Shown piece after piece: positions 53,281-62,312 of a stretch of 64,000 nucleotides of DNA. The stretch is from Campylobacterales bacterium (GTDB taxonomy: Bacteria; Campylobacterota; Campylobacteria; Campylobacterales; QNZT01), in contig JALVVR010000048.1 of the NCBI GenBank assembly GCA_027023305.1, positions 47,579 to 111,578 on the forward strand, in the 5' to 3' direction. Below the pieces are notes generated by a model that worked only from the letters and a program-made list of their open reading frames with translations, was not told where the DNA came from and did no database searches. Position numbers and translations under genes: made by a program. Numbering within the stretch: position 1 is the stretch's first letter; every line of letters starts with the position of its first letter.

Positions 53281-54227
53281 AAATCAGGTGTTAACCCTAC
53301 CTCGTTTATACTTCTACCGGACGGTAAGAAATACTCTGAAACTGTAACTTTTAAAACCTTTCCATTATCTAGCTTATATAGTTTTTGAATACACCCTTTG
53401 CCATATGTTTTTTCCCCAACTATCACTGCTTTTTTATAATCTTGCATGATGCCCGCAAATATTTCACTAGCTGATGCTGTATTGTGATTAACTAATATCC
53501 TTATATTAAAATCTCTATCGATAACTTTACTAGTCGCATAATACTTTTTATCTATATTTTTACCTTTTTCAAAAAGTAAAACACCTTTTTCTATAAATAA
53601 GTCTGCCAATTTTAAAGCTTCCTCAAAAACCCCACCACCATTATCTCTTAAATCAAAAGTTATTAACTTTATTTGTTTGTTGGCTTCTAAAATCTTCTTA
53701 ACTTCAGAGGTAACTCCCTTTGCAAAATTCTTAATATGTATATATACTTTTACTTTAGAATTTAATCTATACTCAACATTTTTTACATCTATTTTCTGTT
53801 TTTTTAAAAAAACAGAAAATTTGCCTTTATTTTTTCTATAAAAAGTTAAATTAACTCCATTTTTAAACTTTTTAATCTCTCTATATATTTGTTCTAAAGT
53901 AGAGTTTTTTATACTTTTATTATTTACACTTAAAAGAATATCCCCTTTTTGAATATCATGAAAATAAGCAGACGAATCTTTCACAACTATAAAGACATAT
54001 ATTTTCCCAAAGAGTTTAACAAGTGTTATGCCTAATCCTTTATAAGCTTTATTCAATTTTCTACTAAATTCATCTGCCTCACTTGCTTTTAAAACTTTGG
54101 TATATTTATCCAAAGAAATATTTTTTTTTGATGTATAGTAATTTTCTTTTATAATATTTTGAGGATTTTGACTACATCCCACTAAAAGTAAAACAAAAGT
54201 AAAAAGTATAGTTTTTAATAAAACCAT
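53274..54227 (-). CDS. S41 family C-terminal processing peptidase, lipoprotein
   Basis: A 317-aa CtpA-like protease with a lipobox (LLVG-C18), so it is anchored on the periplasmic face. A PDZ domain (about 60-130, SSAYFHDIQKGDILLSVNNKSI) is followed by the S41 catalytic domain with LRDNGGGVFEEALKLADLF, S252 in NTASASEIFAG and K277 in GEKTYGKG, the Ser-Lys dyad. It is shorter than usual CtpA (about 430-450 aa). Its start overlaps the upstream Lnb-like gene by 13 nt, so the two are probably cotranscribed and coupled. Confidence 0.9.
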   Translation of the reverse strand: MVLLKTILFTFVLLLVGCSQNPQNIIKENYYTSKKNISLDKYTKVLKASEADEFSRKLNKAYKGLGITLVKLFGKIYVFIVVKDSSAYFHDIQKGDILLSVNNKSIKNSTLEQIYREIKKFKNGVNLTFYRKNKGKFSVFLKKQKIDVKNVEYRLNSKVKVYIHIKNFAKGVTSEVKKILEANKQIKLITFDLRDNGGGVFEEALKLADLFIEKGVLLFEKGKNIDKKYYATSKVIDRDFNIRILVNHNTASASEIFAGIMQDYKKAVIVGEKTYGKGCIQKLYKLDNGKVLKVTVSEYFLPSGRSINEVGLTPDLK

Positions 54228-55918
54228 TTAAATCCTGCACTTATACTACTTTTATAATCATGATTGATATTTAAATAAATTGATTTTTGTTTTTGGAAAC
54301 TATACTCTACTAAAGCTTCTAAATAATCTTTATCAAGTAGCTGAAATTTTTCATTATAAGTAGAACCAAGTTCAATATTTACTCTTAATTTATCAAGATT
54401 TGCATAACAACCAATCTTTGGTCTAACTTTTATCTTATCTTTTTTTGAATGAAGTGATGCATCTAACAAAGCATATAATTTTAAACTTTTATATTTTGTT
54501 GTATATCCAACTCCACCCTCTGCAAAATAATCTCTTTCAAATCTATTATCCAATCCTACTCTTAACTCCCAAGATATAGGACTTTCTTTATCAAATGGAA
54601 GTCTATTTATCTTTAACCTTCTTACCTTTATAAAATCAAGTGACTTCAGCTTTACTTTATCAGATAGCCAAATCTTTGTATCTAATATACTAAGCATATC
54701 TCCATCAAGTGAATTAAATCCTACTTTATCAAGACTAAAAGCACTAAAAGATAAAGTTGTATAATTTTTTTTGTCAAATCTGTCAAAACCAGCACCAATA
54801 TAACTCATTTTATTACCATTTGTTACAGCTTCTTTTTCTTTAGGTTTTGGAGTTTTATAAGTAGATTTTGGAAGTTTTAATCTTTTAAGTAAAAGCTTTA
54901 AATCAGCATTATTATTAGTATATTTTTGGTAAGAAATTAAAAAATCATATATTTTCTCTTGTGAAATATTTTCATCATTTTTTATATAATCATAATTTTT
55001 ATCTTTTATCTTTTTCACTACTATATTTTTTTCATCTTTAGATAAAGAATCATAAAAAGCATATATCTCTTGTTGTTTTGAAGGATGATATATCACATCA
55101 TTTACTAAACCTAATTTTTCTAACCTATAAAAACTTTCTATTGGAGCAAACCATATATTTGCTTTAGGTAATACATCTTTATTATAAGTACTAGCTAAAA
55201 GCTCTGTTATTTTATAGCCACAATTTCTGTTAAAAAAATAGTATTTAAAGTGAATTCCCTTAAGTTCCCAAAGATGATATAGCAAAAATCTTTTCTGTTT
55301 GTCACTAAGCTTTAACTTATACTCCCACATTTCTCTATACTCTTGATTTGAGTAAACCATATTATCCATATAGTAGTATTTATCACTATAACTTGCTTTA
55401 TATCCCCCTGTTATACCGTTAATTATATATAAAAATATATTATTTTTTTTAGGTAAAATAGCCCCATAGCTTATCGTTACATCAAAAAGCTCACTCTCTT
55501 TTTTATATTGATTTATCTTTAGAAAAGAGTGTCCAAAAGCTGAAGCAGGATTTCCTAAAAAGCCACTTACAAAAACCAGACTTATACTTTTTAATTTTTT
55601 AAATAGTTTCCAATTTTGTAGATTTTTACAAGCTAAAAGTTTATCTGGCTTTAACTCTTTATAGTACTTTGACAACCATACATATCTAGCAGGATATTTG
55701 CAAATAAGCCTATTTTCCCTAAAAGCATAGAGTGTAGCTTTAAGTTCACTTTGAGAATCTTTATAACCATCTTTAGAGATAAAAAAATCTCTATTTATTA
55801 TACTACTTTTATCTCCGTCAAAATGTAATAACATAAGCCAAGTTTTTTTATTGGCAAGACTTCCACTACTAGCAAAAACAGCAGTTGATAACAAAAATAC
55901 AATAAAGAAAAATTTCAT
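54215..55918 (-). CDS. DUF4105/Lnb-like periplasmic protein with beta-barrel C-terminus
   Basis: A 567-aa exported protein (signal peptide 1-16). Residues about 115-260 fit the DUF4105 family, now named after the Lnb N-terminal domain, a papain-like fold: H130 in NPASAFGHSFLKI and C233 in NRNCGYKITELL are the likely catalytic pair. The C-terminal part (about 365-567) is made of alternating beta strands and ends in Phe/Trp/Tyr (SAGFKWFY), like an outer-membrane barrel. Lnb enzymes acylate lipoproteins in some bacteria; whether this protein does is unknown. Partners are the DUF3015 gene upstream and the S41 protease downstream. Confidence 0.75.
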   Translation of the reverse strand: MKFFFIVFLLSTAVFASSGSLANKKTWLMLLHFDGDKSSIINRDFFISKDGYKDSQSELKATLYAFRENRLICKYPARYVWLSKYYKELKPDKLLACKNLQNWKLFKKLKSISLVFVSGFLGNPASAFGHSFLKINQYKKESELFDVTISYGAILPKKNNIFLYIINGITGGYKASYSDKYYYMDNMVYSNQEYREMWEYKLKLSDKQKRFLLYHLWELKGIHFKYYFFNRNCGYKITELLASTYNKDVLPKANIWFAPIESFYRLEKLGLVNDVIYHPSKQQEIYAFYDSLSKDEKNIVVKKIKDKNYDYIKNDENISQEKIYDFLISYQKYTNNNADLKLLLKRLKLPKSTYKTPKPKEKEAVTNGNKMSYIGAGFDRFDKKNYTTLSFSAFSLDKVGFNSLDGDMLSILDTKIWLSDKVKLKSLDFIKVRRLKINRLPFDKESPISWELRVGLDNRFERDYFAEGGVGYTTKYKSLKLYALLDASLHSKKDKIKVRPKIGCYANLDKLRVNIELGSTYNEKFQLLDKDYLEALVEYSFQKQKSIYLNINHDYKSSISAGFKWFY

Positions 55919-55962
55919 GAAGTTTAAATATTACAGTAGAGGCAAAGCCCCTATCTGCTAGA

Positions 55963-56409
55963 TTATAGAGATACTATCTCAAAAAGTTTTTCAGCTTTAT
56001 CTTGTTTTTTCAAAGAAGAAAATCCTTTACTTGAAGCAACTTTTGCAAAAGAAGTTCTGATTTGCGATACACTTTTACCAGTTATTTTTGAAAGAGCTTC
56101 TACATATTTTCCTTTACCAGAAGCTATCTCAGCCTCTAATTTATCATAACTACCAGCAACAAATGCAGCTACTTTTGCTGATTTGCCTTTACAAGTACCA
56201 TCAGAAGAGATATTTGAACTTATAGCCGTAGTACCTAAATCCCAGGTAACATTTGATATAACTGCTAGAGTGCTATCATTTGGAAAAAGCATAGCACCTA
56301 TACCACACTCTCTGTAAACCGCACCTAAATCTCTATCTGCTGCAACTGCCTGAGTAGATGATATAGCTGTTAGGGCTAAAGCCACTAGTGATAATTTGAT
56401 TTTTTTCAT
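55963..56409 (-). CDS. DUF3015 family periplasmic protein
   Basis: A 148-aa exported protein with a clear signal peptide (KLSLVALALTAISSTQAVAA). The mature start DRDLGAVYRECGIGAMLFP and the SNVTWDLGTTAISSNISSDGTC segment are DUF3015 hallmarks, with two cysteines (about C35 and C74) likely forming a disulfide. No function is known for the family. A strong ribosome site (AAAGGAGG) suggests high expression. It precedes the DUF4105/Lnb-like gene by 44 bp in the same direction, an association I recall from other proteobacteria. Confidence 0.8.
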   Translation of the reverse strand: MKKIKLSLVALALTAISSTQAVAADRDLGAVYRECGIGAMLFPNDSTLAVISNVTWDLGTTAISSNISSDGTCKGKSAKVAAFVAGSYDKLEAEIASGKGKYVEALSKITGKSVSQIRTSFAKVASSKGFSSLKKQDKAEKLFEIVSL

Positions 56410-56501
56410 AAAAAATCCTCCTTTAAAATTTATTTAAGTCGATATATTACTTTTTTTATATTAAAATAAGATTAACTAAACTATTTAAGAAAATTTTAAT
56501 C

Positions 56502-57458
56502 TCACTCCCAATCCAACAACCTCCTCTCCCCTTTAAGTCCTCTTATCTCTGTCACATCTTGGCTAACCTCTATCACTCCTTTATACTCACTCTCTTTATT
56601 TCGTATAGCAAAGTATCTTATATGTACAAATCTACCTTTAAACTCTATCCAAAACTCAGCTTCATCTCTTCGTCCAGCTTTAAACTCTTTAAGGATTAGC
56701 AGTACTTGATCAACACTTTTTGGTGGGTGGCAAAATTTTACTTCTCTTCCTATTATTCCTGCACTTCTTGGGAAAACTCTTTTATCTCCACGATTATAAA
56801 AGATAACTACATCATTTTCATCTACATAAGTTATATCAACTGGCATAAACTGTAACAACAAGTTTATCTGTTCAGGCAACATAAATCCTTCATCAAGTTT
56901 TATCCTACCATCTAGTGAAAAAGGTAACTTTCTCTTTTTTGTATCAAGTGAAGGGTGAACATACTTTCTTTCTACTTCTATCATGAAACCTATCTCATCA
57001 TCTCCCTCTCTCATCTCTAGCCAATCATCTTTATCTAAAAGATTTAGAGCATTTGGAAGTAACCTAACCTCTTCAATTTCTAAAAGATGCTCAACTGTTC
57101 TAAAAACTACTGGTAAAAGCTCCTCTACTGATACTAGATTTTCCTCTTTTAAAAGTATCTTTATCTCTCTTATATCATCTCTTATATTATCATGCATTGC
57201 CCACATATTTTGAGAGGGACTAGTCCAACCGTACTTTTCTAAGTATGGAAAGAGTTGATTTTCTTTTCTTGCAAAGTGCTTTTCTATATCACAAAATTTT
57301 TCAAATAATTTTAAAAACTTTTCACTCTCCTTAAATACATCAACCAAGTTTATCTGTGAAATCAACTCTCTTATATACTCTGCCTCTTTTAGATATATCT
57401 TTACTGGATGGCTCTCTTCTAAGCTATCATATGGATTTTTTGAAAAAAATTCACTCAT
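56502..57458 (-). CDS. Hemerythrin-like plus PAS domain sensor (DUF438-like)
   Basis: A 318-aa cytoplasmic protein. The N-terminal helical domain (15-145) has hemerythrin-type residues in HPVKIYLKEAEYI, CDIEKHFARKENQLFPYLEKYGW and HDNIRDDIREI, and HLLEIEEVRLLP, which could hold a di-iron or oxygen/NO-sensing site. The C-terminal part (205-310) is a PAS-like domain (MPVDITYVDENDVVIFYNRGDKRVFPRS, EFWIEFKGRFVHIRYFAIR). There is no output domain, so it may be a ligand-binding or partner protein. It is divergent from a PAS-GGDEF-EAL protein. Confidence 0.78.
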   Translation of the reverse strand: MSEFFSKNPYDSLEESHPVKIYLKEAEYIRELISQINLVDVFKESEKFLKLFEKFCDIEKHFARKENQLFPYLEKYGWTSPSQNMWAMHDNIRDDIREIKILLKEENLVSVEELLPVVFRTVEHLLEIEEVRLLPNALNLLDKDDWLEMREGDDEIGFMIEVERKYVHPSLDTKKRKLPFSLDGRIKLDEGFMLPEQINLLLQFMPVDITYVDENDVVIFYNRGDKRVFPRSAGIIGREVKFCHPPKSVDQVLLILKEFKAGRRDEAEFWIEFKGRFVHIRYFAIRNKESEYKGVIEVSQDVTEIRGLKGERRLLDWE

Positions 57459-57535
57459 TTATTCCCCTTTTTTCATGATTATATTGAAAATATTTAATTT
57501 TTACTAAACAAAAATTTTTAATTGTCGATATATCG

Positions 57536-57545
57536 TCAGAAATAT
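57536..57545. promoter_or_regulatory. Short palindrome before the GGDEF-EAL gene
   Basis: CGATATATCG is a perfect 10-bp palindrome, extended by TG/CA pairs outside one mismatch, starting 25 bp before the ATG at 57561. It lies in the divergent promoter region shared with the hemerythrin-PAS gene. It may be an operator, but it is short and AT-rich. Confidence 0.3.
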
Positions 57546-57560
57546 ATATAAACAGGAAGT

Positions 57561-59642
57561 ATGATGAATAAAAACACTATTTGCCGAGGATTACTACAAA
57601 AGAATGAGAAAAACATAGGTATCTTTACTATAGATTACAACTACAATATAAAAAGCTGGAGTGAAGGATGTGAAAATATCTTTGGTTTTAACTCTTCGAT
57701 AGAGGAAAAGAGTATCTTTGGAACTATCATACCACTATATAGTCAAGATGGACTTCAAAGTGATTTTAAATCAAAGAAAGATTTAGATTTTCATCAAGTG
57801 GAATTTGTTTTGAAAGATGGCTCTACTTCTTTTTTCAACACAATAGTTAGATACACGGATGAAGAGATAACATTTTTGATATTTTCTAAAGATAAACAAA
57901 CTTCATCCAAACTCTCTTCACTTGTAGTAGACAAACTCTCTCATGATATAGTTATCTCGTTAGATAAAAATGGTTACATAAAAGAGTTTAACGAAGAAGC
58001 ATCTTTTTTAACAGGCTATAAAAAAGATGATGTGTTAGGTAGAAACTTTGTAGAACTTTTTATACCAAAATCATACCAAGAAAAAATTCTTTTACAAATA
58101 CAATCAACTTTCAAGAAAAAAGAGATAAATATAAGAGATAACTATCCTATTACATGTAAAGATGGTTCTAAAAAGATAGTTTACTGGAACTACAATATAG
58201 TAAACCACGCCCACAGAGACCAAAGGCTTTTTGTAACTAGCAAAAACCAAACAAAAGAGAGTATCATCACTCAAAAACTTGACTATCTAGCAACTTATGA
58301 CAACTTAACCGACCTTCCAAATAAAAATCTTTTTCTAAAAGAGCTTCGAAACTCTATGGACAGAGTTGCAAAATCAAAAGATTTAAATCTTTTACTAATC
58401 ATACTAGATATCAAAAACTTCAAATCTATAAATCACACTTTTAGCATAGAAACAGGGGATAATCTTTTACAACTTATAGCAAAAAGATTAAACAACAAAC
58501 TAAGAGATTATGACTTAGTTGCAAGAGCAGAAGGGGATAGATTTGCCATCATATTTGATGATATACCAAACGAACTCTACTCTACAAAGATAGTAAACAG
58601 AGTCTTAGAGCTTTTTAAGACACCTTTTAAAATAGAAAAAAACCTTCTAAACACAGAGGTAAGCATAGGTGCAACTATTTTTCCATCAGATGCAAACACG
58701 ATAGATAAACTTATCAGTAGTGCAGAGTTTGCCCTACAAAAAGCAAAAGATAAAACAGGAAGTAGTTATAAGTTTTTTATGCCTAGTATGTATGATGATA
58801 TATCAAAAAGAAGTGAACTCGAAAAAAATATAAAAAATGCCCTTAAAAATGATGAGTTTTTCGTAACTTACCAACCTCAAGTAGATATAGATACAAACGA
58901 GATAAAAGGTGTAGAAGCACTAGTTAGATGGAATCACCCAAGTCTTAAAAACATACCACCTCTTGACTTTATCCCAGTAGCAGAAGATATTGGCTTAATC
59001 CTTGATATAGGAAAAATAGTACTAGAGAAATCTATAAAAGATATAAAAAATCTTCATGAAAGTGGATGGAAAGAGTTAACTCTTTCAGTAAATATATCAG
59101 CAGTCCAACTTTTACAAAGTAACCTACTAGATACTGTAAAATCTCTACTTGATAAATATAACTTTAACCCAAATCTTTTACACTTAGAATTAACAGAGAG
59201 TCTTTTTATGAAAAATCTTGAACTTTCTTCAAAACTACTAAAAGAGTTTAGGGCTTTAGGAATCAAAATATCTATTGATGACTTTGGTACTGGTTACTCA
59301 TCTCTAAGTTATATAAGCCGTCTTCCTATAGATATACTAAAAATAGATAAATCTTTTGTAACAAATATCCAAGACAGTGAAAAAAATCCAATAGTAGATG
59401 CTATAATCTCTATGGCTCACTCGCTAGAACTTAAAGTTATAGCTGAAGGAGTAGAGATAAAAGAGCAAAATGATTACTTAAAAAACAAAAATTGTGATTT
59501 TATACAAGGATACTATTATAGTAAGCCAATAAGTTACAAAAAGTTACAAAATTTTTTAAATAATAATAAAATAATTCCTCATAACTACTTAAATAGCGAT
59601 GATTTAGGAGTTGAGACTAAGTTAAAAGAATTAATTAAATAA
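57561..59642 (+). CDS. PAS-PAS-GGDEF-EAL protein, probable c-di-GMP phosphodiesterase
   Basis: A 693-aa signalling protein. Two PAS-like domains occupy about 15-115 and 130-235 (LSHDIVISLDKNGYIKEFNEEASFLTGYKKDDVLG). The GGDEF domain (about 245-405) is degenerate: the signature reads AEGDR (about 320-324), so cyclase activity is probably lost. The EAL domain (about 425-670) is intact, with VEALVRW, ELTESLFM, SIDDFGTGYSSL and KIDKSFV. So it likely degrades c-di-GMP, under PAS control. No transmembrane segment is seen. It ends before the ccoG promoter. Confidence 0.92.
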   Translation: MMNKNTICRGLLQKNEKNIGIFTIDYNYNIKSWSEGCENIFGFNSSIEEKSIFGTIIPLYSQDGLQSDFKSKKDLDFHQVEFVLKDGSTSFFNTIVRYTDEEITFLIFSKDKQTSSKLSSLVVDKLSHDIVISLDKNGYIKEFNEEASFLTGYKKDDVLGRNFVELFIPKSYQEKILLQIQSTFKKKEINIRDNYPITCKDGSKKIVYWNYNIVNHAHRDQRLFVTSKNQTKESIITQKLDYLATYDNLTDLPNKNLFLKELRNSMDRVAKSKDLNLLLIILDIKNFKSINHTFSIETGDNLLQLIAKRLNNKLRDYDLVARAEGDRFAIIFDDIPNELYSTKIVNRVLELFKTPFKIEKNLLNTEVSIGATIFPSDANTIDKLISSAEFALQKAKDKTGSSYKFFMPSMYDDISKRSELEKNIKNALKNDEFFVTYQPQVDIDTNEIKGVEALVRWNHPSLKNIPPLDFIPVAEDIGLILDIGKIVLEKSIKDIKNLHESGWKELTLSVNISAVQLLQSNLLDTVKSLLDKYNFNPNLLHLELTESLFMKNLELSSKLLKEFRALGIKISIDDFGTGYSSLSYISRLPIDILKIDKSFVTNIQDSEKNPIVDAIISMAHSLELKVIAEGVEIKEQNDYLKNKNCDFIQGYYYSKPISYKKLQNFLNNNKIIPHNYLNSDDLGVETKLKELIK

Positions 59643-59715
59643 GTCAAGCTTATAATTATTATAAACATTATAATATAAGTAGCAAAAAATGACAGTTTTG
59701 TTACTTTTTATTTAG

Positions 59716-59721
59716 TATAAT
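59716..59721 (+). promoter_or_regulatory. -10 box of ccoG
   Basis: A perfect TATAAT hexamer lies 40 bp before the ccoG start, in T-rich DNA, with a TGACAG (59690-59695) 20 bp upstream as a poor -35. A GGGGATG ribosome site precedes the start codon. Confidence 0.5.
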
Positions 59722-59760
59722 TTAACTACAATATGAAAAAATTCAAAACAAGGGGATGTT

Positions 59761-61200
59761 ATGGCAACAGCAGAGGGTGGCTCTAATTCTAAAAAGAGCA
59801 AAATGAAAGAGTATTTAAAAGGTTGGATACCTTATAGATATAAGAGGTATGTAGTTTTTATATTAGCAACCATTGTAGCTATCGTTTTACCATTTATAAG
59901 AATAGATGGTGCACACTTTTTTCTACTAAACTTTGATCATAAACAAATACATCTTTTCTTTACAAAGTTTGATATGCAAGAGTTATATGTTATGCCATTT
60001 TTACTAATCTTCGGATTTTTAGGTGTATTCTTCATGACTACTCTTGGTGGTAGAGTTTGGTGTGGATGGCTTTGTCCTCAAACTATCTTCAGAGTTATAT
60101 ATAGAGATTTGATACAAACAAAACTTCTAGGTATCAGAAGAAATATAGCTAACAAACAAAAAGAACCTGAAGGACAAACTGTAAAAAGAGCAATAGGATT
60201 TTTTATCTGGGTTGCACTAGCGATACTCGCTGCAGTTGACTTTATGTGGTTCTTCGTTCCACCAGAAGACTTTTTCAAATATATCCAACATCCAGCAGAT
60301 CATCATGTTATGATGACAACTATCTCAATAGTAGCTGGATTTTTAATCTATGATGTTGTAAAACTAAAAGAAGATTTTTGTATATATGTTTGTCCTTATG
60401 CTAGAGTTCAATCTGTTATGTATGATGAAGAAACAATACAAACTATCTACAACACTGATAGAGGTGGAGACATATATAGTGAAGATCAAGAGAGAAAACT
60501 AGTTAATAATCTAAAAGAGTTAAAAGTTGCAGAACCTGATGCAGAGTGTACATACTGTGATAGTTGTGTAAGAGTTTGCCCTACTCATATAGATATAAAA
60601 AGAGGTACACAACTAGAGTGTATCAACTGTCTTGAATGTGCAGATGCCTGTACAAAGGTTATGGGAGCTTTAGGAAAACCATCACTTATCACTTGGACAA
60701 GTCTTAGTGCTGTAAAAGAGCATAGAAGACCTAAATTTTTAAGATTTAGAACTATCGCTTATGGTATTGCATTAACTGCTGCACTTACAGGTATATTAGT
60801 TATGGGTAGTAAAAAAGAGAACATGTTACTAAACATAAACAGGACTACTCAACTTTATAAGATAAAAGATAATGGTAGCAGAGTAAACAATGCTTATATC
60901 TTCTTGTTCCAAAACACTCAAAGAAAAGATCACAAATACTACTTTGAAGTAGAGGGTCATCCAGATATCAAGATAGCAAGACCAGCTAAACCATTTAAAC
61001 TTATGTCAGGTAAAAAAGCTCAAAAAGTTGTTGTTTTATATACAACTAAAGTGTTAGTAAAAGATTATAAAAAAGATACTCCTATACCTATCACTATCAA
61101 AGCTTATGCTACTGATAATAAGAAAAAAATAGTTGTTGAAAGACACACGACTTTCGTATATCCTAGATACGATCTTATCCAAAAACACAAAAAACAATAA
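59761..61200 (+). CDS. ccoG: Cytochrome c oxidase accessory protein CcoG
   Basis: CcoG is an iron-sulfur membrane protein that reduces copper for assembly of cbb3 oxidase. The 479-aa protein has about five transmembrane helices (VVFILATIVAIVLPFI, VMPFLLIFGFLGVFFMTTLGG), the GRVWCGWLCPQTIF and FCIYVCPYARVQ cysteine motifs, and two 4Fe-4S clusters (CTYCDSCVRVCP, CINCLECADACTK). A C-terminal immunoglobulin-like domain follows (about 370-475). A cbb3 oxidase operon is not in the window. It ends at a clear hairpin. Confidence 0.95.
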   Translation: MATAEGGSNSKKSKMKEYLKGWIPYRYKRYVVFILATIVAIVLPFIRIDGAHFFLLNFDHKQIHLFFTKFDMQELYVMPFLLIFGFLGVFFMTTLGGRVWCGWLCPQTIFRVIYRDLIQTKLLGIRRNIANKQKEPEGQTVKRAIGFFIWVALAILAAVDFMWFFVPPEDFFKYIQHPADHHVMMTTISIVAGFLIYDVVKLKEDFCIYVCPYARVQSVMYDEETIQTIYNTDRGGDIYSEDQERKLVNNLKELKVAEPDAECTYCDSCVRVCPTHIDIKRGTQLECINCLECADACTKVMGALGKPSLITWTSLSAVKEHRRPKFLRFRTIAYGIALTAALTGILVMGSKKENMLLNINRTTQLYKIKDNGSRVNNAYIFLFQNTQRKDHKYYFEVEGHPDIKIARPAKPFKLMSGKKAQKVVVLYTTKVLVKDYKKDTPIPITIKAYATDNKKKIVVERHTTFVYPRYDLIQKHKKQ

Positions 61201-61202
61201 CC

Positions 61203-61226
61203 AAAGAGAGGAACTTTCCTCTCTTT
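61203..61226 (+). terminator. Rho-independent-like terminator of ccoG
   Basis: AAAGAGAGGA (61203-61212) pairs perfectly with TCCTCTCTTT (61217-61226) across an ACTT loop. The right arm ends with TTT and is followed by AATCTAAT. It starts 2 bp after the ccoG stop codon. Confidence 0.75.
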
Positions 61227-61298
61227 AATCTAATATTAATCTTCTTAAGCTACTATCCCACTTCAAAAATTTATAACCTTTTATTTGGAGTAGTGAGA

Positions 61299-62039
61299 AT
61301 GATAAAAAAAATAGATATTAATTCAGATGAATTTATAGCAGAACTTGAAAAAACAAAAGAATTTACAGATAAAGTTTGTAGCTCTCAAGGGTGGGTTTAC
61401 AATCCTGACCTTGAGATAAATGAATCAGTTAGTTTTGGATTAGCTAGAAACAAGCTTATTTATAAAAAAAGATTTTGCCCATGTTTTATGGTAGAAGAGG
61501 TAGATGGAAAATATAAAAGTGTAGATGACAGAATCTGCCCTTGTAAACCAGCACTTCAAAAAGAGATACCACAAAATGGTGTTTGCCACTGTGGTATCTT
61601 TTGCACGAAAGAGTTTGCAAAACAAAAAGAGACAAGTGACAAGGCAGAAGAAGTTGCACACACTCATTCAAGAGGATTAAGCAAAGCTGAGTGTGAAGAA
61701 CTTTTATCAAACCCTCAGCTTGACTCTGATGAGTTAGAATCACTTTTAGAAGCTAGAGAACTTGGCATGATAACCTTTTTACTAGTAGATGTAAGAGAGT
61801 GGATGGAGTGGATAGGACAAAGAATAAAAACAACTGACTATCTTATCCCAACAACAAGCTTTTATGATGCTCTTAGTCAAATAGAGAATAAAAAAGATAA
61901 AAATATCATACTATACTGCTTTAGTGGTAGTAGAAGTGCTTATTGTCAACAAGTTATGCAAAGTATGGGATTTACCAAAGTTTCTAACTTAACAAGAGGC
62001 ATCATGACATACAATGGTGAATGTGAAAGTGGAGAGTAA
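61299..62039 (+). CDS. Ferredoxin:thioredoxin reductase-like/rhodanese fusion protein
   Basis: A 246-aa cytoplasmic protein with two domains. Residues about 1-115 resemble the catalytic subunit of ferredoxin:thioredoxin reductase, with the cysteine pattern FCPCF, then ICPCK after 17 residues, then VCHCGIFC after 13. These would hold a 4Fe-4S cluster and a redox disulfide. Residues about 140-245 are a rhodanese domain with active-site C in LYCFSGSRSAYC. I place the start at the ATG at 61299, which has GGAG 8 nt upstream; a GTG 6 nt earlier lacks proper spacing. Possible roles are thioredoxin reduction or sulfur transfer. It follows ccoG by 98 bp. Confidence 0.85.
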   Translation: MIKKIDINSDEFIAELEKTKEFTDKVCSSQGWVYNPDLEINESVSFGLARNKLIYKKRFCPCFMVEEVDGKYKSVDDRICPCKPALQKEIPQNGVCHCGIFCTKEFAKQKETSDKAEEVAHTHSRGLSKAECEELLSNPQLDSDELESLLEARELGMITFLLVDVREWMEWIGQRIKTTDYLIPTTSFYDALSQIENKKDKNIILYCFSGSRSAYCQQVMQSMGFTKVSNLTRGIMTYNGECESGE

Positions 62040-62124
62040 TTTTTGCTTTCTCATACACTATTTATCATCGATATAACAATGACTATAGTTCAACAACAGT
62101 TCACCATTCCAAAAACTAAAGACT

Positions 62125-62161
62125 CTACTTCATCGACAGATTTATCTGTTCGATGAAGTAG
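62125..62161. terminator. Long stem-loop after the FTR-rhodanese gene
   Basis: CTACTTCATCGA (62125-62136) and TCGATGAAGTAG (62150-62161) are perfect 12-bp arms. The inner CAGAT/ATCTG (62137-62141 and 62144-62148) extend the stem with one bulged T. No U-run follows. It is the main feature of the 298-bp gap 62040-62337 and may end transcription or mark a small RNA. Confidence 0.45.
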
Positions 62162-62277
62162 ATATTAACTCAAATAATAATTATTGTTAATTGTTGTTAA
62201 TCTTTGATTTGTTTATGATTAATCCCTATCCTCTATACTTCTTTTTGTGAAGAAATTCATCTTACCTCCTTTAAAAG

Positions 62278-62312
62278 ATTTTAAGAGTTCTCCGAGTGGG
62301 GCTCTTAAGATT
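62278..62312 (+). promoter_or_regulatory. Hairpin in the htrA leader
   Basis: ATTTTAAGAG pairs with CTCTTAAGAT (9 of 10 positions) around a loop that can form a second CTCC/GGGG stem. It lies 26 bp before the htrA start. It could be a regulatory leader or a terminator from upstream. The rest of 62162-62277 is AT-rich and shows me no further gene. Confidence 0.35.

Noticed and set aside
57561-59642. Active diguanylate cyclase
   Set aside because: The GGDEF signature has become AEGDR, so only the EAL phosphodiesterase is likely to work.
59640-59690. AT-rich hairpin CTTATA...TATAAG as a terminator
   Set aside because: The pairing is imperfect and made only of A and T, so it is likely weak and could arise by composition.
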